A stretch of DNA of 64,000 nt from GAS188 sp963794475 (GTDB lineage: Bacteria > Pseudomonadota > Alphaproteobacteria > Rhizobiales > Beijerinckiaceae): assembly GCA_963794475.1 (NCBI GenBank), contig CAWCDW010000004.1, positions 62,001-126,000 of the forward strand, written 5' to 3'. The notes under the pieces were generated by a model that was not told the DNA's origin, ran no database searches, and was given only the letters and a program-made list of their open reading frames with translations. The stretch's first letter is position 1. Every line of letters starts with the position of its first letter. Shown in pieces: positions 25,460-34,870 of this stretch. The position numbers were made by a program, and so were the translations under genes.

Positions 25460-25621
25460 GGCCTCCTTTGCGGCTTACAGGGGCTAATTTGGCCCTGATC
25501 GCGGCCGCAAGCACTTCGGATCTTGCGCTGCAATCCGAAGTCCCTCCCGGGAATAATTCAACCTCTCGGACAATCTTTCATACCAGCGGTGCCCTGCGCA
25601 TCGCCCTGCAAGGAGAATGAT

Positions 25622-26098
25622 ATGCGACATGTGGTTTCCGCCCTGGCCATCGCGGCGAGCCTCGCGGGCTTGAGCGCGGCGGTGGCGGTCGCGGCGACGC
25701 CCAAGGAAAATCACGCCGCCTATGTTCGCCGCGACAACGCGATGAAGGAGATCGGGCGTAATTTCTATGTCGGCATCGGCTGGGTGACGCAGGGAAAAAC
25801 GCCCTTCAGCCAAGACACGGTGACGGCGGCGGAGAATACCGTTCGCCTCATTCCCAATATGGTCTCTCTCTTTCCGGCGGGTTCGGAAGTGCCCGAGAGC
25901 CATTTGAAGCCAGGGCTCACGACCGACCCTAGCAAGGTCAAGGAATTGGTGGAGAAGGTGCAAAAGAGCGCGGTCACCCTGGTCGATGAGGTGAAGACCG
26001 GCGACAAGGACAAGATCGCGGCCATCTTCAAAACCGTCGACGATGCCTGTCAGCTTTGCCACAACGATTACCGCAAGCCCTACCCGCCCGCGCAATGA
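25622..26098 (+). CDS. Class II c-type cytochrome (cytochrome c'-like)
   Basis: A 158-residue exported cytochrome. The signal peptide is MRHVVSALAIAASLAGLSAA with a VAVAA cleavage region. The mature helical domain starts with ENHAAYVRRDNAMKEIGRNF and ends with the single heme site CQLCHNDYRKP near the C terminus, the position typical of four-helix-bundle class II cytochromes. AAGGAGAA precedes the ATG. The diheme cytochrome gene follows on the same strand after 67 bp, suggesting a shared periplasmic electron-transfer role, for example NO handling or electron delivery from a dehydrogenase. Confidence 0.9.
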   Translation: MRHVVSALAIAASLAGLSAAVAVAATPKENHAAYVRRDNAMKEIGRNFYVGIGWVTQGKTPFSQDTVTAAENTVRLIPNMVSLFPAGSEVPESHLKPGLTTDPSKVKELVEKVQKSAVTLVDEVKTGDKDKIAAIFKTVDDACQLCHNDYRKPYPPAQ

Positions 26099-26165
26099 GA
26101 GTTGCGGCATTCCGCACCCCACCATTCTGATCTTGGAAGAATTTGTCGCGATAGGCGGCGTACCC

Positions 26166-27128
26166 ATGCGAATTTATAGACGCATTGATCCCGTTCTTGG
26201 TTTAGGTCTCGCCTTCCTCATCGTGGCAACCGTGGCCGCGCGGCCCGCCGTTGCGCAACCGCCGGATATCGTGGCGAGAGGCGAGTATCTGGTGCGGGCC
26301 GGCGAGTGCTTCTCCTGCCACACCGTGCCGGGCTCGACGCCCTTCGCCGGCGGCCGTGCTCTCGCGACCCCCTTCGGCACTTTTTACAGCCCAAACATCA
26401 CGCCAGACCGCGAGACCGGCATCGGCAGTTGGACCGATGCCGATTTCGTGCGCGCGCTCCGCAAGGGAGTTCGCCCCGACGGGTCCAATTATTTTCCGGT
26501 CTTCCCCTATCCGAGCTTCTCCGGCATCTCCAACGAGGATGCTTTGGCCATCAAGGCCTATCTCTTCTCGCTTGCGCCGGTGCATCAGCCGGACCGCCCG
26601 CACGAGGTGTCATTTCCCTTCTCCTGGCGCTTCCTGCAGAAGGGCTGGAAGGCTCTCTTCTTCACCAAAGGGCCGTTCCGCCCAGACCCGCATGTGGATG
26701 AAGCTGCGAACCGCGGCGCTTATCTCGTGACGGCGCTCGGGCATTGCGGGGAGTGCCACACGCCGCGCAATGTGCTCGGCGCGACGCGCAAGAGCCTATG
26801 GCTCGCCGGCGCCGTCGACGGGCCTGACGACGACCCCGTCCCCAACATCACACCCGACGCCAAGACGGGGATCGGCGATTGGAGCGTGCAAGACATCGCC
26901 GAAACCTTGAAGACAGGGGCGACACCGCTCGATTCCAAAGTGAAGGGCGCCATGAAGGAGGTGGTGGCGGACGGCACCTCGCACCTGACGGACGCCGATC
27001 GACAGGCGATCGCGACCTATCTCAAGGCGCAAGCGCCGATCGTGAACTCCGTCACCGACGACCCCGAGGATCTCCCTTGGTATCAGCGTCTGTGGGCTTG
27101 GCTCGTGAGCCTTGCAAGCTTCACCTGA
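26166..27128 (+). CDS. Diheme c-type cytochrome (dehydrogenase-associated type)
   Basis: A 320-residue exported or membrane-anchored cytochrome. An N-terminal hydrophobic segment (VLGLGLAFLIVATVA) precedes two class I heme domains with CFSCH (about residue 57) and CGECH (about residue 197). The repeated NITPDRETGIGSW and NITPDAKTGIGDW segments and FPYPSFSGISNEDALAIKAY are typical of cytochrome subunits that accept electrons from alcohol, aldehyde or gluconate-type periplasmic dehydrogenases. The C-terminal stretch WYQRLWAWLVSLASF is amphipathic and could anchor it. No dehydrogenase is adjacent, so the electron donor is unknown. Likely co-transcribed with the upstream cytochrome. Confidence 0.88.
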   Translation: MRIYRRIDPVLGLGLAFLIVATVAARPAVAQPPDIVARGEYLVRAGECFSCHTVPGSTPFAGGRALATPFGTFYSPNITPDRETGIGSWTDADFVRALRKGVRPDGSNYFPVFPYPSFSGISNEDALAIKAYLFSLAPVHQPDRPHEVSFPFSWRFLQKGWKALFFTKGPFRPDPHVDEAANRGAYLVTALGHCGECHTPRNVLGATRKSLWLAGAVDGPDDDPVPNITPDAKTGIGDWSVQDIAETLKTGATPLDSKVKGAMKEVVADGTSHLTDADRQAIATYLKAQAPIVNSVTDDPEDLPWYQRLWAWLVSLASFT

Positions 27129-27212
27129 GGGGGCGAGCAAAAATCTTCCCCGAAGCTCGTTTCGTGCTTTTCCGCGTCAGGCTACGCACCCGATCCGCTC
27201 TACGGTCGATTC

Positions 27213-28286
27213 TCAATCGGGGGCGATAAGGACCAGCCCCGCCGGATCGAAGCTCACGGCCACATCGCTGCCTTTCCGCAAAGGGTTGGCCACATCGGCG
27301 GCGATGGCGAAGAGCTCGAGCCTCGGCTCACCAAGGGCGATGCGATACTCCATATGGTCGCCCACATAGGCGGCCTTCGAAATTCGGCCTTCGAGATCGC
27401 CATCCGAGCCTCCGCCCGCAACCAACGCGATGTGATGCGGCCTGATCGCCACATAAGCGCTTCCCGGTGAGATGCCGCGATGCGCGAGCCTGATCTCGCG
27501 CCGCCCGATAAGGACCTTCGCGCATGATCCTTCATGAGCCGCCACCCAGACGGGAAGGAGATTGGCGTCGCCCATGAAATCAGCGACGAAGCGGCTGGCT
27601 GGAGCGTCGTAGAGCTCGCGCGGGGCGCCGATCTGGGCAATGCGGGCGTTCGACATGACGATGATGCGGTCCGAAACAGCGAGCGCCTCTTCTTGATCAT
27701 GCGTCACATAGGCGACCGTGAGCCCGAGCGAGAGCTGGAGCTCACGGATTTCCTCGCGCACACGCCGGCGCAGCTTGGCGTCAAGATTGCTGAGCGGCTC
27801 GTCGAAAAGCAGCACTTGCGGCTCGAGAACGAGCGCCCGCGCCACGGCGACGCGCTGTTGCTGGCCTCCCGATAATTCCGACGGAGCCCGTTTTTCGAGG
27901 CCCTCGAGGCCGACGAGCGCAAGCTTCTCCATCGCCACCTCGCGCGCTCGCGCCTTCCCCGCGCCTTGGACGCGCGGCCCGTAGGCCACATTGTCCAGGA
28001 CGTTCATATGCGGAAAGAGCGCATAGGATTGGAACACCATGCTCACGTCGCGGTCGGCCGCCGAGAGGCGCGTGACATCCTTGCCGCCGATGGCGATGAG
28101 GCCTTCCGTCGCCATTTCGAGCCCCGCGATCAGGCGAAGTGTCGTTGTCTTGCCGCAACCTGACGGGCCAAGAAGCGTGACGAGCTCGCCGGGCGCGATG
28201 GTGAAGGAGACACGATCGACGGCGGTGACGTCGCCATAGCGCTTCATCACCCCACGAAACTCGACCGAGGACGGTCCCTGTTTCAT
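27213..28286 (-). CDS. Ferric iron-type ABC transporter ATPase
   Basis: A 357-residue ATPase with Walker A LLGPSGCGKTTTLRL, Q-loop FQSYALFPHM, signature LSGGQQQRVAVARAL, Walker B VLLFDEPLSNLD, H-loop YVTHDQEEA and a C-terminal TOBE regulatory domain (AIRPHHIALV). It belongs to the FbpC/PotA group. With the permease (stop 19 bp upstream) and the binding protein it forms a complete minus-strand three-gene importer in the order binding protein, permease, ATPase. The iron assignment rests mainly on the binding protein. Confidence 0.92.
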   Translation of the reverse strand: MKQGPSSVEFRGVMKRYGDVTAVDRVSFTIAPGELVTLLGPSGCGKTTTLRLIAGLEMATEGLIAIGGKDVTRLSAADRDVSMVFQSYALFPHMNVLDNVAYGPRVQGAGKARAREVAMEKLALVGLEGLEKRAPSELSGGQQQRVAVARALVLEPQVLLFDEPLSNLDAKLRRRVREEIRELQLSLGLTVAYVTHDQEEALAVSDRIIVMSNARIAQIGAPRELYDAPASRFVADFMGDANLLPVWVAAHEGSCAKVLIGRREIRLAHRGISPGSAYVAIRPHHIALVAGGGSDGDLEGRISKAAYVGDHMEYRIALGEPRLELFAIAADVANPLRKGSDVAVSFDPAGLVLIAPD

Positions 28287-28305
28287 CGTCGGCTCCCTTG
28301 CCTCT

Positions 28306-30483
28306 TCACGCCGGCGCGGCGGCGAGATTGTCGATGGCCGTGCGCCGGCCGAGCCTGCGCTCGCCGACGAACGCTTCGATCAGCAAGATCACGGCGAGCA
28401 TGAAGACGATGAGCACAGCGGAATAGGCGATGGCGACCCCGTATTCGCCGGCATCAACCCGGCCGATGATGTAGGTGGTCGCCATGTTGTATTGCGCCGA
28501 GACCAGGAAGATCACGGCGCTCACCGCCGTCATGGCGCGCACGAAAGCATAGATGAGCGAAGCGACGAGCGCGGGACGCAGGAGGGGCAGCATGATCCGG
28601 GCTACCGTGGTGAAGGAGCGCGCGCCGAGCGTGAGCGAGGCCTCGTCAAGGCTTTTGTCGATCTGAGCGAGCGCCGCCATTCCGGCACGCACGCCCACCG
28701 GCATGTTGCGGAAGACGAAACAGATGACGAGAATAAGCGCGCCGCCCGTGATCTCGATCGGCGGCACGTTGAAGGCGAGGATATAGCTCACGCCGACCAC
28801 GGTGCCAGGAATGGCGAAGGACAGCATCGCGGCGAAGTCGAGCGCCTTGCGGCCGTGGAAGTCCTGCCGGGCCAAAAGATAGGCGCACAGAAGCCCGATC
28901 GCGGCGGTAAGCGGCGCGGCGATGAGCGCGATCTCGACCGTGGCGAAAAGCGAAGGCCAGGCGCTTCCCGAGAAGAACCAGCCGAAGTTCGTGTGCTCGA
29001 CGCGAAAGGCGATGGCATAGCTCGCGAGCGTCGGCGTATAGTCGCGCCCCACCGCCTTCACGAAGCTGCCGACAAAGATGATGGCGTATATCGCGAAGGT
29101 GAAGACGATCCAGGGGATGGCAATGGCGTAACAGGTAAGGCCAATGCTTTTCGGCAAGGGCGCCGCAAGGCCGGAATCCCCCTTGCCGCTCACCGTGGTG
29201 TAGCTCTTGCTCCCGAGCCAGAGCTGCTGCACGCCAAAGCCGGCAAGCGTGAGAAAGAGAAGAACGAGCGACAATACGGCCGCGCGCCCCTGATCGGTCG
29301 CGGCGCCGACCACCGCAAAGAAGATCTTGGTCGACAGCACCTCAAAATTGCCGCCGAGCACGAGCGGGTTGCCGAAATCCGCCATGCTCTCGATGAGGCA
29401 AAGCAAAAAGGCGTTGGCGATGCCCGGACGCATGAGCGGCCAGGTGACGGTGCGAAAGATGGTGAGGCGCTTGGCGCGCAAAGTTTGCGCGGCTTCCTCG
29501 AGCGTCGGCGAGATGCCTTGCACCACCCCGACGAGAACCAGGAAGGCGATCGGCGCAAAGGCGAGCAGCTGCGCGATGAAGATGCCGGTGAGGCCATAGA
29601 TCCAGCGGCTCGGCGCGATGCCGAAGGCGCGGAAAAGGAAGGCGGAGACGGCGCCGGAGCGCCCGAACATCAAGATGAGCGCAAGCCCGATCACGAAGGG
29701 CGGCGTGATGATGGGAAGCACCGTCATGACGCGCAAAAGCGCCTTGAAGCGAAAGCTCGTCCGCACCGCGATGAGCGCGAAGGCGAGGCCGAGCGCGGTC
29801 GAAGCAACACCCGTCAGCACGGCAAGCACGATGGTGTTCCAGGCGACACCGCAAGCGATGCGGCCCCCGAGGCAGCCAAGCCCCCAGATCGAGCTGTCGG
29901 TGATTTTCTCGGCGAAAAGCCCGAGCGCCACATGCCCCTCATTGTCGGCGAAGGCGCTCGTGAGGATCTTCGCGACCGGGAAGAAAACGAAGACTGCGAG
30001 CAGCACGCCGACCGCGCCGATCGAGGACACGATGAAAGCGTCCCCGCGGCACCAGCCCTTCCCGGCCAGCCCTCGGCAGCCGAGAAGAAGCAACGCGGCG
30101 GCACTGACGAGCGCGCCGATCCCCATCCCTTCCTGCCTCGGGCCCGGCGTGCCGAAAAGCCAGCCGAGCCAATCGGCATTCCATCCGTGAAGGCCGATCG
30201 CGAACCCCTCACTCAAAAGGTAGGCAAAGCCCGCGAAGCCACATAGCGAAAGCCAGTGGGAGCTTCTCTCGCCGGCCCGTCCCCAAAGGGCGATGATGGA
30301 GCAAGCCAAGAGAGGCAAGGCCAGAGGCGAGAGCCACCAACTGCCTGAAACCGCAAGCCCGAGCGCCGTGCCTCTCTCGCCGAAGAAATGGAAGTCAAGC
30401 CCCATGTCCTCGACCGCGTACCACGGCAAGAGGACATAGGCGGCAAGTCCTGCGATCGCGATCCAGGGCGTGGCGCGCTTCAT
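28306..30483 (-). CDS. Ferric iron-type ABC transporter permease, fused double domain
   Basis: A 725-residue inner-membrane permease with two BPD_transp_1 domains in one chain, as in FbpB. The EAA-like loops are EEAAQTLRAKRLTIFRTVTW (first) and DEASLTLGARSFTTVARI (second). The protein is longer than the usual ~550 residues because of an N-terminal region of about 170 residues with several extra hydrophobic helices (starting TPWIAIAGLAAYVLLPWYAV); such extended forms occur in Rhizobiales. It is read between the ATPase and binding-protein genes on the same strand. Confidence 0.92.
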   Translation of the reverse strand: MKRATPWIAIAGLAAYVLLPWYAVEDMGLDFHFFGERGTALGLAVSGSWWLSPLALPLLACSIIALWGRAGERSSHWLSLCGFAGFAYLLSEGFAIGLHGWNADWLGWLFGTPGPRQEGMGIGALVSAAALLLLGCRGLAGKGWCRGDAFIVSSIGAVGVLLAVFVFFPVAKILTSAFADNEGHVALGLFAEKITDSSIWGLGCLGGRIACGVAWNTIVLAVLTGVASTALGLAFALIAVRTSFRFKALLRVMTVLPIITPPFVIGLALILMFGRSGAVSAFLFRAFGIAPSRWIYGLTGIFIAQLLAFAPIAFLVLVGVVQGISPTLEEAAQTLRAKRLTIFRTVTWPLMRPGIANAFLLCLIESMADFGNPLVLGGNFEVLSTKIFFAVVGAATDQGRAAVLSLVLLFLTLAGFGVQQLWLGSKSYTTVSGKGDSGLAAPLPKSIGLTCYAIAIPWIVFTFAIYAIIFVGSFVKAVGRDYTPTLASYAIAFRVEHTNFGWFFSGSAWPSLFATVEIALIAAPLTAAIGLLCAYLLARQDFHGRKALDFAAMLSFAIPGTVVGVSYILAFNVPPIEITGGALILVICFVFRNMPVGVRAGMAALAQIDKSLDEASLTLGARSFTTVARIMLPLLRPALVASLIYAFVRAMTAVSAVIFLVSAQYNMATTYIIGRVDAGEYGVAIAYSAVLIVFMLAVILLIEAFVGERRLGRRTAIDNLAAAPA

Positions 30484-30515
30484 GGAGGCCTCGCCGGCGG
30501 CCCGGCGCAGGATGA

Positions 30516-31556
30516 TCAGCGCGGCTGGTTCTTCACCTCGTCGGTCCAGCGCTTGAGGAGGGCGTTGCGCACTTCGCTCGAGCCGTATTTCGCGAAATCA
30601 TATTGGATGAGCTTCGTCTTCGAAAGATCGACGCCGAGCTTCGGCAAGGGCGTCATCTTGTTGGACGGCGTCTGATAGGATTTGTTCTGTGCGGCTAGCC
30701 CTTGAGCGGCGGGCGTGAGCGCCCAATCGTAGAACCTCTTGGCGTTGTCGAGATTGTGCGCGCCCTTGATGAGGGACATCGATCCGATCTCGTAGCCTGT
30801 GCCTTCGCAAGGCGCGACCGTCTTGATATCGGGGTTGTCCTGCGCAGCCGCGATCATGTCGTGCATGAAGGTGATGCCCACCGTGGTCTCTCCGAGATTG
30901 ACGGCTTGAGCCGGCGCCGCACCCGCCTTGGTGTACTGATTGACGTTCTTGTGGAGGGCCTTGAGATAGGCGAAGCCCTTCTCCTCACCCATGATCTGCA
31001 CGATGGTCGCCAGAAGGTTGTAGGCCGTGCCGGAGGAGTTTGGATCGGCAACCTGAATCTCGTCCTTATAAGCGGGGTTGATGAGATCAGCCCAGCATTT
31101 CGGCTCGGGCAAGCCTTTGGATTTGAGCTGCTTCTCATTGTAGCCGAAGCCGAGCGCGCCCGAGTAGATGCCGACCGTGCGCCCCTTGGTCTCCTGCCAT
31201 TGCCGCTGCGCCCAATCGTAGAGATCGCCGAGATTGGCCGGCTTATATTCGACGGTCAGCCCTTCGTCGGCGGCCTGCTGATGCGGGTCCCCCGTGCCGC
31301 CCCACCAGATGTCGCCCTTCGGATTGGCGGCCTCGGCTTTCACCTGCGCATAGACCTCGCCAGCGCTTTTGCGTGTCATGGCGACCGAGATGCCGGTCTC
31401 GCGCTCGAAGGCGGCCGAGACGGCGCGGCACCACTCTTCTTGCACACCGCAATACATCACGAGATTTCCGGCCGCCTTCGCCGCAATCGGAGCGGCAAGG
31501 GCAGCGAGAGCCAGCGGCAGGGAGAAGAGCGCAAGGCGCGCGAAGGATCGACCCAT
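30516..31556 (-). CDS. Ferric iron-type ABC transporter substrate-binding protein
   Basis: A 346-residue periplasmic protein of the SBP_bac_6/8 type. The signal peptide is ALFSLPLALAALAAPIAAKA. Hallmarks are LVMYCGVQEEWCRAVSAAFE, TRKSAGEVYAQVKAEAANPK and GDIWWGGTGDPHQQAADEGL, followed by a YNEKQLKSKGLPEPKCWADL hinge region. The family includes Fe(III) and also 2-aminoethylphosphonate or thiamine binders, so iron is likely but not certain. I start at MGRSFAR, which follows GGAGG; longer in-frame readings overlap the gamma carbonic anhydrase gene. First gene of the importer operon. Confidence 0.9.
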   Translation of the reverse strand: MGRSFARLALFSLPLALAALAAPIAAKAAGNLVMYCGVQEEWCRAVSAAFERETGISVAMTRKSAGEVYAQVKAEAANPKGDIWWGGTGDPHQQAADEGLTVEYKPANLGDLYDWAQRQWQETKGRTVGIYSGALGFGYNEKQLKSKGLPEPKCWADLINPAYKDEIQVADPNSSGTAYNLLATIVQIMGEEKGFAYLKALHKNVNQYTKAGAAPAQAVNLGETTVGITFMHDMIAAAQDNPDIKTVAPCEGTGYEIGSMSLIKGAHNLDNAKRFYDWALTPAAQGLAAQNKSYQTPSNKMTPLPKLGVDLSKTKLIQYDFAKYGSSEVRNALLKRWTDEVKNQPR

Positions 31557-31723
31557 ATTGTCCTCCAGGCGACACCGAACGGTGTCGTTTTGATGAAGTT
31601 TCGACGACAATTGAACCTGATCGGGAAGCGCGTCAATCGGCCGGGCCGGCCCTTCACAGCCGCGCTTTCGGGCATCGCCGCGCCTGCGAGCGGGCCCTGC
31701 GGCGACCGCAACGCATGCGCGGC

Positions 31724-32257
31724 TTATCCCTGGATCTCGACGAGCCCCGACGCGAAACGGCGCCAACGGGCAATATAATTCTCGGCAGCCTTGCCCAGCT
31801 CTGCGATCGCCCCCGCGTCGAGCTTGCGGATCGCGCGGGCCGGCGCACCGACGATCAGCGAACCATCCTCGAAAACCTTTCCTTCGGTGACGAGCGCATT
31901 GGCGCCCACGAGGCAGTCGGCGCCGATCCTGGCTCCGTTGAGCAGCGTCGCGCCCATCCCGACGAGGGAACGATCCCCAATGCTGCAACCATGCACGATG
32001 GCGTGATGGCCGATGGTGCAGCCTTTGCCGATTGTCACCGGGAACCCCGGGTCGACATGCACAATGACATTGTCTTGGATATTGGAACGCGCGCCGACCT
32101 CGATCGCGTCATTGTCGCCGCGCAAGGCCGCGCCGAACCAGACGCTCACCTCATCATGCAAGGTCACCTTGCCGATGACACTGGCTCCGGGCGCGACCCA
32201 GAAACGGCCCTTCGGGGGAAGCTTCGGCGTGACGCCGCTCAATGAATAGATCGGCAT
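31724..32257 (-). CDS. Gamma carbonic anhydrase family protein
   Basis: A 177-residue left-handed beta-helix protein built from hexapeptide repeats (for example IGKVTLHDEVSVWFGAALRG). The three zinc-type histidines are in place: NVIVHVDPG and IGHHAIVHG. In bacteria this family (YrdA/PaaY/CaiE-like) can be carbonic anhydrase or a metal-dependent CoA-associated protein, and activity cannot be decided from sequence. It lies on the minus strand between DUF3126 and the iron importer, 167 bp upstream of the latter. Confidence 0.9.
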   Translation of the reverse strand: MPIYSLSGVTPKLPPKGRFWVAPGASVIGKVTLHDEVSVWFGAALRGDNDAIEVGARSNIQDNVIVHVDPGFPVTIGKGCTIGHHAIVHGCSIGDRSLVGMGATLLNGARIGADCLVGANALVTEGKVFEDGSLIVGAPARAIRKLDAGAIAELGKAAENYIARWRRFASGLVEIQG

Positions 32258-32313
32258 GAGGCCTCATCGTCTCCGGTAACCGTGGTGGCGCGCAACGTGC
32301 GCGTCACTCGCTC

Positions 32314-32526
32314 TTACTCGTCGAGATCCTCGTTGAGGATCGCGATCTGGAGATTGAAGGAGCGCTCGCCCTCGTCATTATCCTCAAAGAGAACCCCGAT
32401 GAATTCCTCCCCGATGTAGAGCTCGGCGGAATCCGTCTTCCGGGGACGGGCCGTCACGCGGATTTCCGTGTTGCGGAAAAGCTGACGCAGATAGCGCTCG
32501 AGACGCGCGCAATCATTCTTGTCCAT
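32314..32526 (-). CDS. DUF3126 family protein
   Basis: A complete 70-residue DUF3126 protein, a small soluble family confined to alphaproteobacteria. It shows MDKNDCARLERYLRQLFRNT at the N terminus and ELYIGEEFIGVLFEDNDEGE in the middle. Function is unknown. In Rhizobiales it is very often next to cysE, as here (cysE lies 99 bp upstream on the same strand), which supports the assignment. Confidence 0.93.
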   Translation of the reverse strand: MDKNDCARLERYLRQLFRNTEIRVTARPRKTDSAELYIGEEFIGVLFEDNDEGERSFNLQIAILNEDLDE

Positions 32527-32625
32527 GAGCGCTTCCTGATTTTGAGTGAAACCCCCGCCTGTGTGGCCTTATCGGCGCGCAAAGGCAAGCGCCGAGCGCG
32601 TGACTGTCGGCGCCAAGATTACCGA

Positions 32626-33465
32626 TCAGGCGCCGAGCTCTTCGACCTTCTGCAAGAGCTGGTCCATCGTCAGGCCGGGCTCGGGGCATCCGGCCTCCCC
32701 GACAATCTTCGCCGGGACGCCCGCGACCGTGGTGCGCGGCGGCACTTCATGCAGCACGACCGAGCCCGCGGCGATGCGCGCGCAAGAGCCGATCTCGATA
32801 TTCCCGAGCACCTTGGCGCCCGCGCCAATGAGCACGCAGTCGCGCACCTTCGGATGGCGGTCCCCGCCCGCTTTTCCCGTGCCGCCGAGCGTCACGTCCT
32901 GAAGCATCGAGACATTGTCGCCAACCACCGCCGTCTCGCCGACGACGAGACCGGTCGCATGGTCGAGGAAAATGCCCTTACCGATTCGCGCCGCGGGGTT
33001 GATGTCGGTCTGGAACACTTCCGACGAGCGCGACTGCAAGTAGAGCGCGAAATCCCTGCGCCCATGCGTCCACAGGAAATGCGCAAGGCGATGCGTCTGG
33101 ATGGCGTGGAACCCCTTGAAATACAAAAGCGGCTCGATCAGCCGGTTGCAGGCGGGGTCGCGATCGACAACGGCCACGAGATCGGCGCGGAAAGCCTCGG
33201 CGATCGAAGGCTCGCTCGCGAGCGCTTCGGCGAAGGCTTGCGAGATGAGATCGGCGCCGAGGCCGCGATGGTCGAGCCGTGACGCCACACGTCCGATCAC
33301 GGCCGTCTCGAAACTGTCGTGCCGGAAAATGGCGGAAAGCATGAAGCCCGCAAGCGCCGGCTCGCGGGTCATCACTGCATCGGCTTCGGTGCAAATCCGC
33401 TGCCAAACGAGATCAGTCTCTCTCGCCGCGGCGAGAGACAGGCTTCTCTTGACCTCCGCTGGCAT
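32626..33465 (-). CDS. cysE: Serine O-acetyltransferase
   Basis: A 279-residue enzyme that acetylates L-serine with acetyl-CoA in the first step of cysteine synthesis. The N-terminal helical domain (about residues 15-140, IFRHDSFETAVIGRVASRLD) is followed by the left-handed beta-helix with DHATGLVVGETAVVGDNVSM and LQDVTLGGTG. RHPKVRDCVLIGAGAKVLGN and VPPRTTVAGVPAKIVG complete the acetyl-CoA site. I start at MPAEVKRS because GAGGAG sits at a good distance; an ATG at 33513 in frame adds 16 residues. Grouped with DUF3126 on the minus strand. Confidence 0.95.
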   Translation of the reverse strand: MPAEVKRSLSLAAARETDLVWQRICTEADAVMTREPALAGFMLSAIFRHDSFETAVIGRVASRLDHRGLGADLISQAFAEALASEPSIAEAFRADLVAVVDRDPACNRLIEPLLYFKGFHAIQTHRLAHFLWTHGRRDFALYLQSRSSEVFQTDINPAARIGKGIFLDHATGLVVGETAVVGDNVSMLQDVTLGGTGKAGGDRHPKVRDCVLIGAGAKVLGNIEIGSCARIAAGSVVLHEVPPRTTVAGVPAKIVGEAGCPEPGLTMDQLLQKVEELGA

Positions 33466-33637
33466 GGCAAACTCCTCTTCAGAACGGCTGGATGCGACTT
33501 GAATAGACGCCATCAGCTCTTTGCCTTAGCACATCCTTCCGTCGGAATTAACTCTTCTGCGAGGATGCGCTCAAAGCCGCCGGTGGCGGAACAGATAAGC
33601 TCTCTCTCAACTGGTTGCGAGGGGGAAGTCGGCCCGA

Positions 33638-34405
33638 TTACCGCCGGCGGCGCAGGAAATCCAGCACGCCTTGCTTATACACCTTGTCGCCGACGGCGAG
33701 ATTATGGTCCCGGTTGGGAATCTCGAGCACCTGCGCGCCCGAAATGAGCTCCGCGAGCTCTCGGTAATCGCGCGCCAGCGGATCCTTGGTTCCCGCCGCG
33801 ACCAGCACCGGCACGCGAATGGCGGCAACCTCCTCGAGCGTCAAGAGCTCGCGCGTGCCGCGCATGCAGGCGGCAAGCGCCGCAAGGTCGCTCTTCGTCT
33901 GCTCGGCAAACGCGCGGAAGCTGCGCTGGAGCGGATCGGTGAGCGCATCGAGCGAGGGCGCTTCCATGGCCTCGACGATCGCCAAATAATTCGGATCGCT
34001 CGTCAAAAGCCGCATGCCGAGCCCGCCGAAGATGGCCGAGCGCACGCGTCCGGGATGATCGGCCGCGAGGAAGCTCGTGATCCGCGCTCCCATCGAATAG
34101 CCCATCACATCGGCGCTCGCGACGCCGAGATGGTCCATGAGCGCGAGCACGTCGCCCGCCATCCTCAAAAGCGAATAGGAGGCAGCGTCATAGAACTTCT
34201 CGGATTGACCATGGCCGCGGTTGTCGAGCGCGATGACACGCCGCCCGTCGCGGGTAAGCGTCTGCGTCCACAGCGTGCTGCCCCAGTTCACCGTATGGTT
34301 CGAGGCAAAACCGTGGATCAAAACGATCGGCTCGTCGCGATCTTCACCCGAGGGCGGAAGATCGAGGAAGGCGATCCGCGCTCCTTGCGATTGAAAAAAA
34401 TCCAT
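33638..34405 (-). CDS. Alpha/beta-fold hydrolase
   Basis: A 255-residue soluble alpha/beta hydrolase. The oxyanion region is IVLIHGFASNHTVNWG, the nucleophile elbow VMGYSMGARITSF (Ser in GYSMG), the acid is probably in VPVLVAAGTKDPLA, and the catalytic His is in IPNRDHNLAVGDK. The substrate is unknown; the family includes esterases, haloperoxidase-like and haloalkane-type enzymes, and no substrate-specific motif stands out. It is a single gene between cysE and the divergent zf-CHCC gene. Confidence 0.88.
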   Translation of the reverse strand: MDFFQSQGARIAFLDLPPSGEDRDEPIVLIHGFASNHTVNWGSTLWTQTLTRDGRRVIALDNRGHGQSEKFYDAASYSLLRMAGDVLALMDHLGVASADVMGYSMGARITSFLAADHPGRVRSAIFGGLGMRLLTSDPNYLAIVEAMEAPSLDALTDPLQRSFRAFAEQTKSDLAALAACMRGTRELLTLEEVAAIRVPVLVAAGTKDPLARDYRELAELISGAQVLEIPNRDHNLAVGDKVYKQGVLDFLRRRR

Positions 34406-34546
34406 GCGCGCTTCTCCGGAACGGGCAATTTGCCGATGGCGCGCGAAGCGTCAATGGCGGGCGTTGCAATCCGTGGCATGCGCTCTCTAGCCAGCCCTTG
34501 CGAGAGAGGGTAGATCGGCTTGCGAAATAGTCCCGGAAAGCTCGCC

Positions 34547-34804
34547 ATGGCCCATGACGCGATCCCCCATTTCCATAACGAGGTCGGTGCGCGCAGCATC
34601 GCCATTGCGGCGAAGAAGCTGATGTGCATTGGCGCCAAGCCGCCGCTCGATCATCCCCACGTCTTCCTCGATATGGGCGGGGAAGACGAGATCGTCTGTC
34701 CTTATTGCTCGACGCTTTATCGCTTCCGCCCCGATCTTCACGGGCAAGAGAGCGAGCCGCCCGGTTGCGCCTGGGCGCCCGATCCCGAAGACGCGATGGC
34801 CTGA
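34547..34804 (+). CDS. Zinc-finger (zf-CHCC) domain protein
   Basis: An 85-residue protein with the zf-CHCC signature: DHPHVFLDMGGEDEIVCPYC, where one His and three Cys-type ligands are expected, followed by STLYRF. The family includes the mitochondrial complex I subunit NDUFS6, and alphaproteobacterial homologues are close to the mitochondrial ancestor. A complex I role here is inference; no nuo genes are in the window. I start at MAHDAIPHF, as the in-frame TTG at 34520 has no ribosome site. Confidence 0.85.
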   Translation: MAHDAIPHFHNEVGARSIAIAAKKLMCIGAKPPLDHPHVFLDMGGEDEIVCPYCSTLYRFRPDLHGQESEPPGCAWAPDPEDAMA

Positions 34805-34870
34805 AGCGATCGCGCACGGCTTGGCGCCTCTTGACGCCACACAGTGCGCCTTGCCGGGCAAAGCGGGGGC

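Noticed and set aside
28492..30246. 584-codon frame antisense to the iron permease
   Set aside because: Shadow of the conserved permease; charged low-complexity sequence (GD/ER repeats), no domain.
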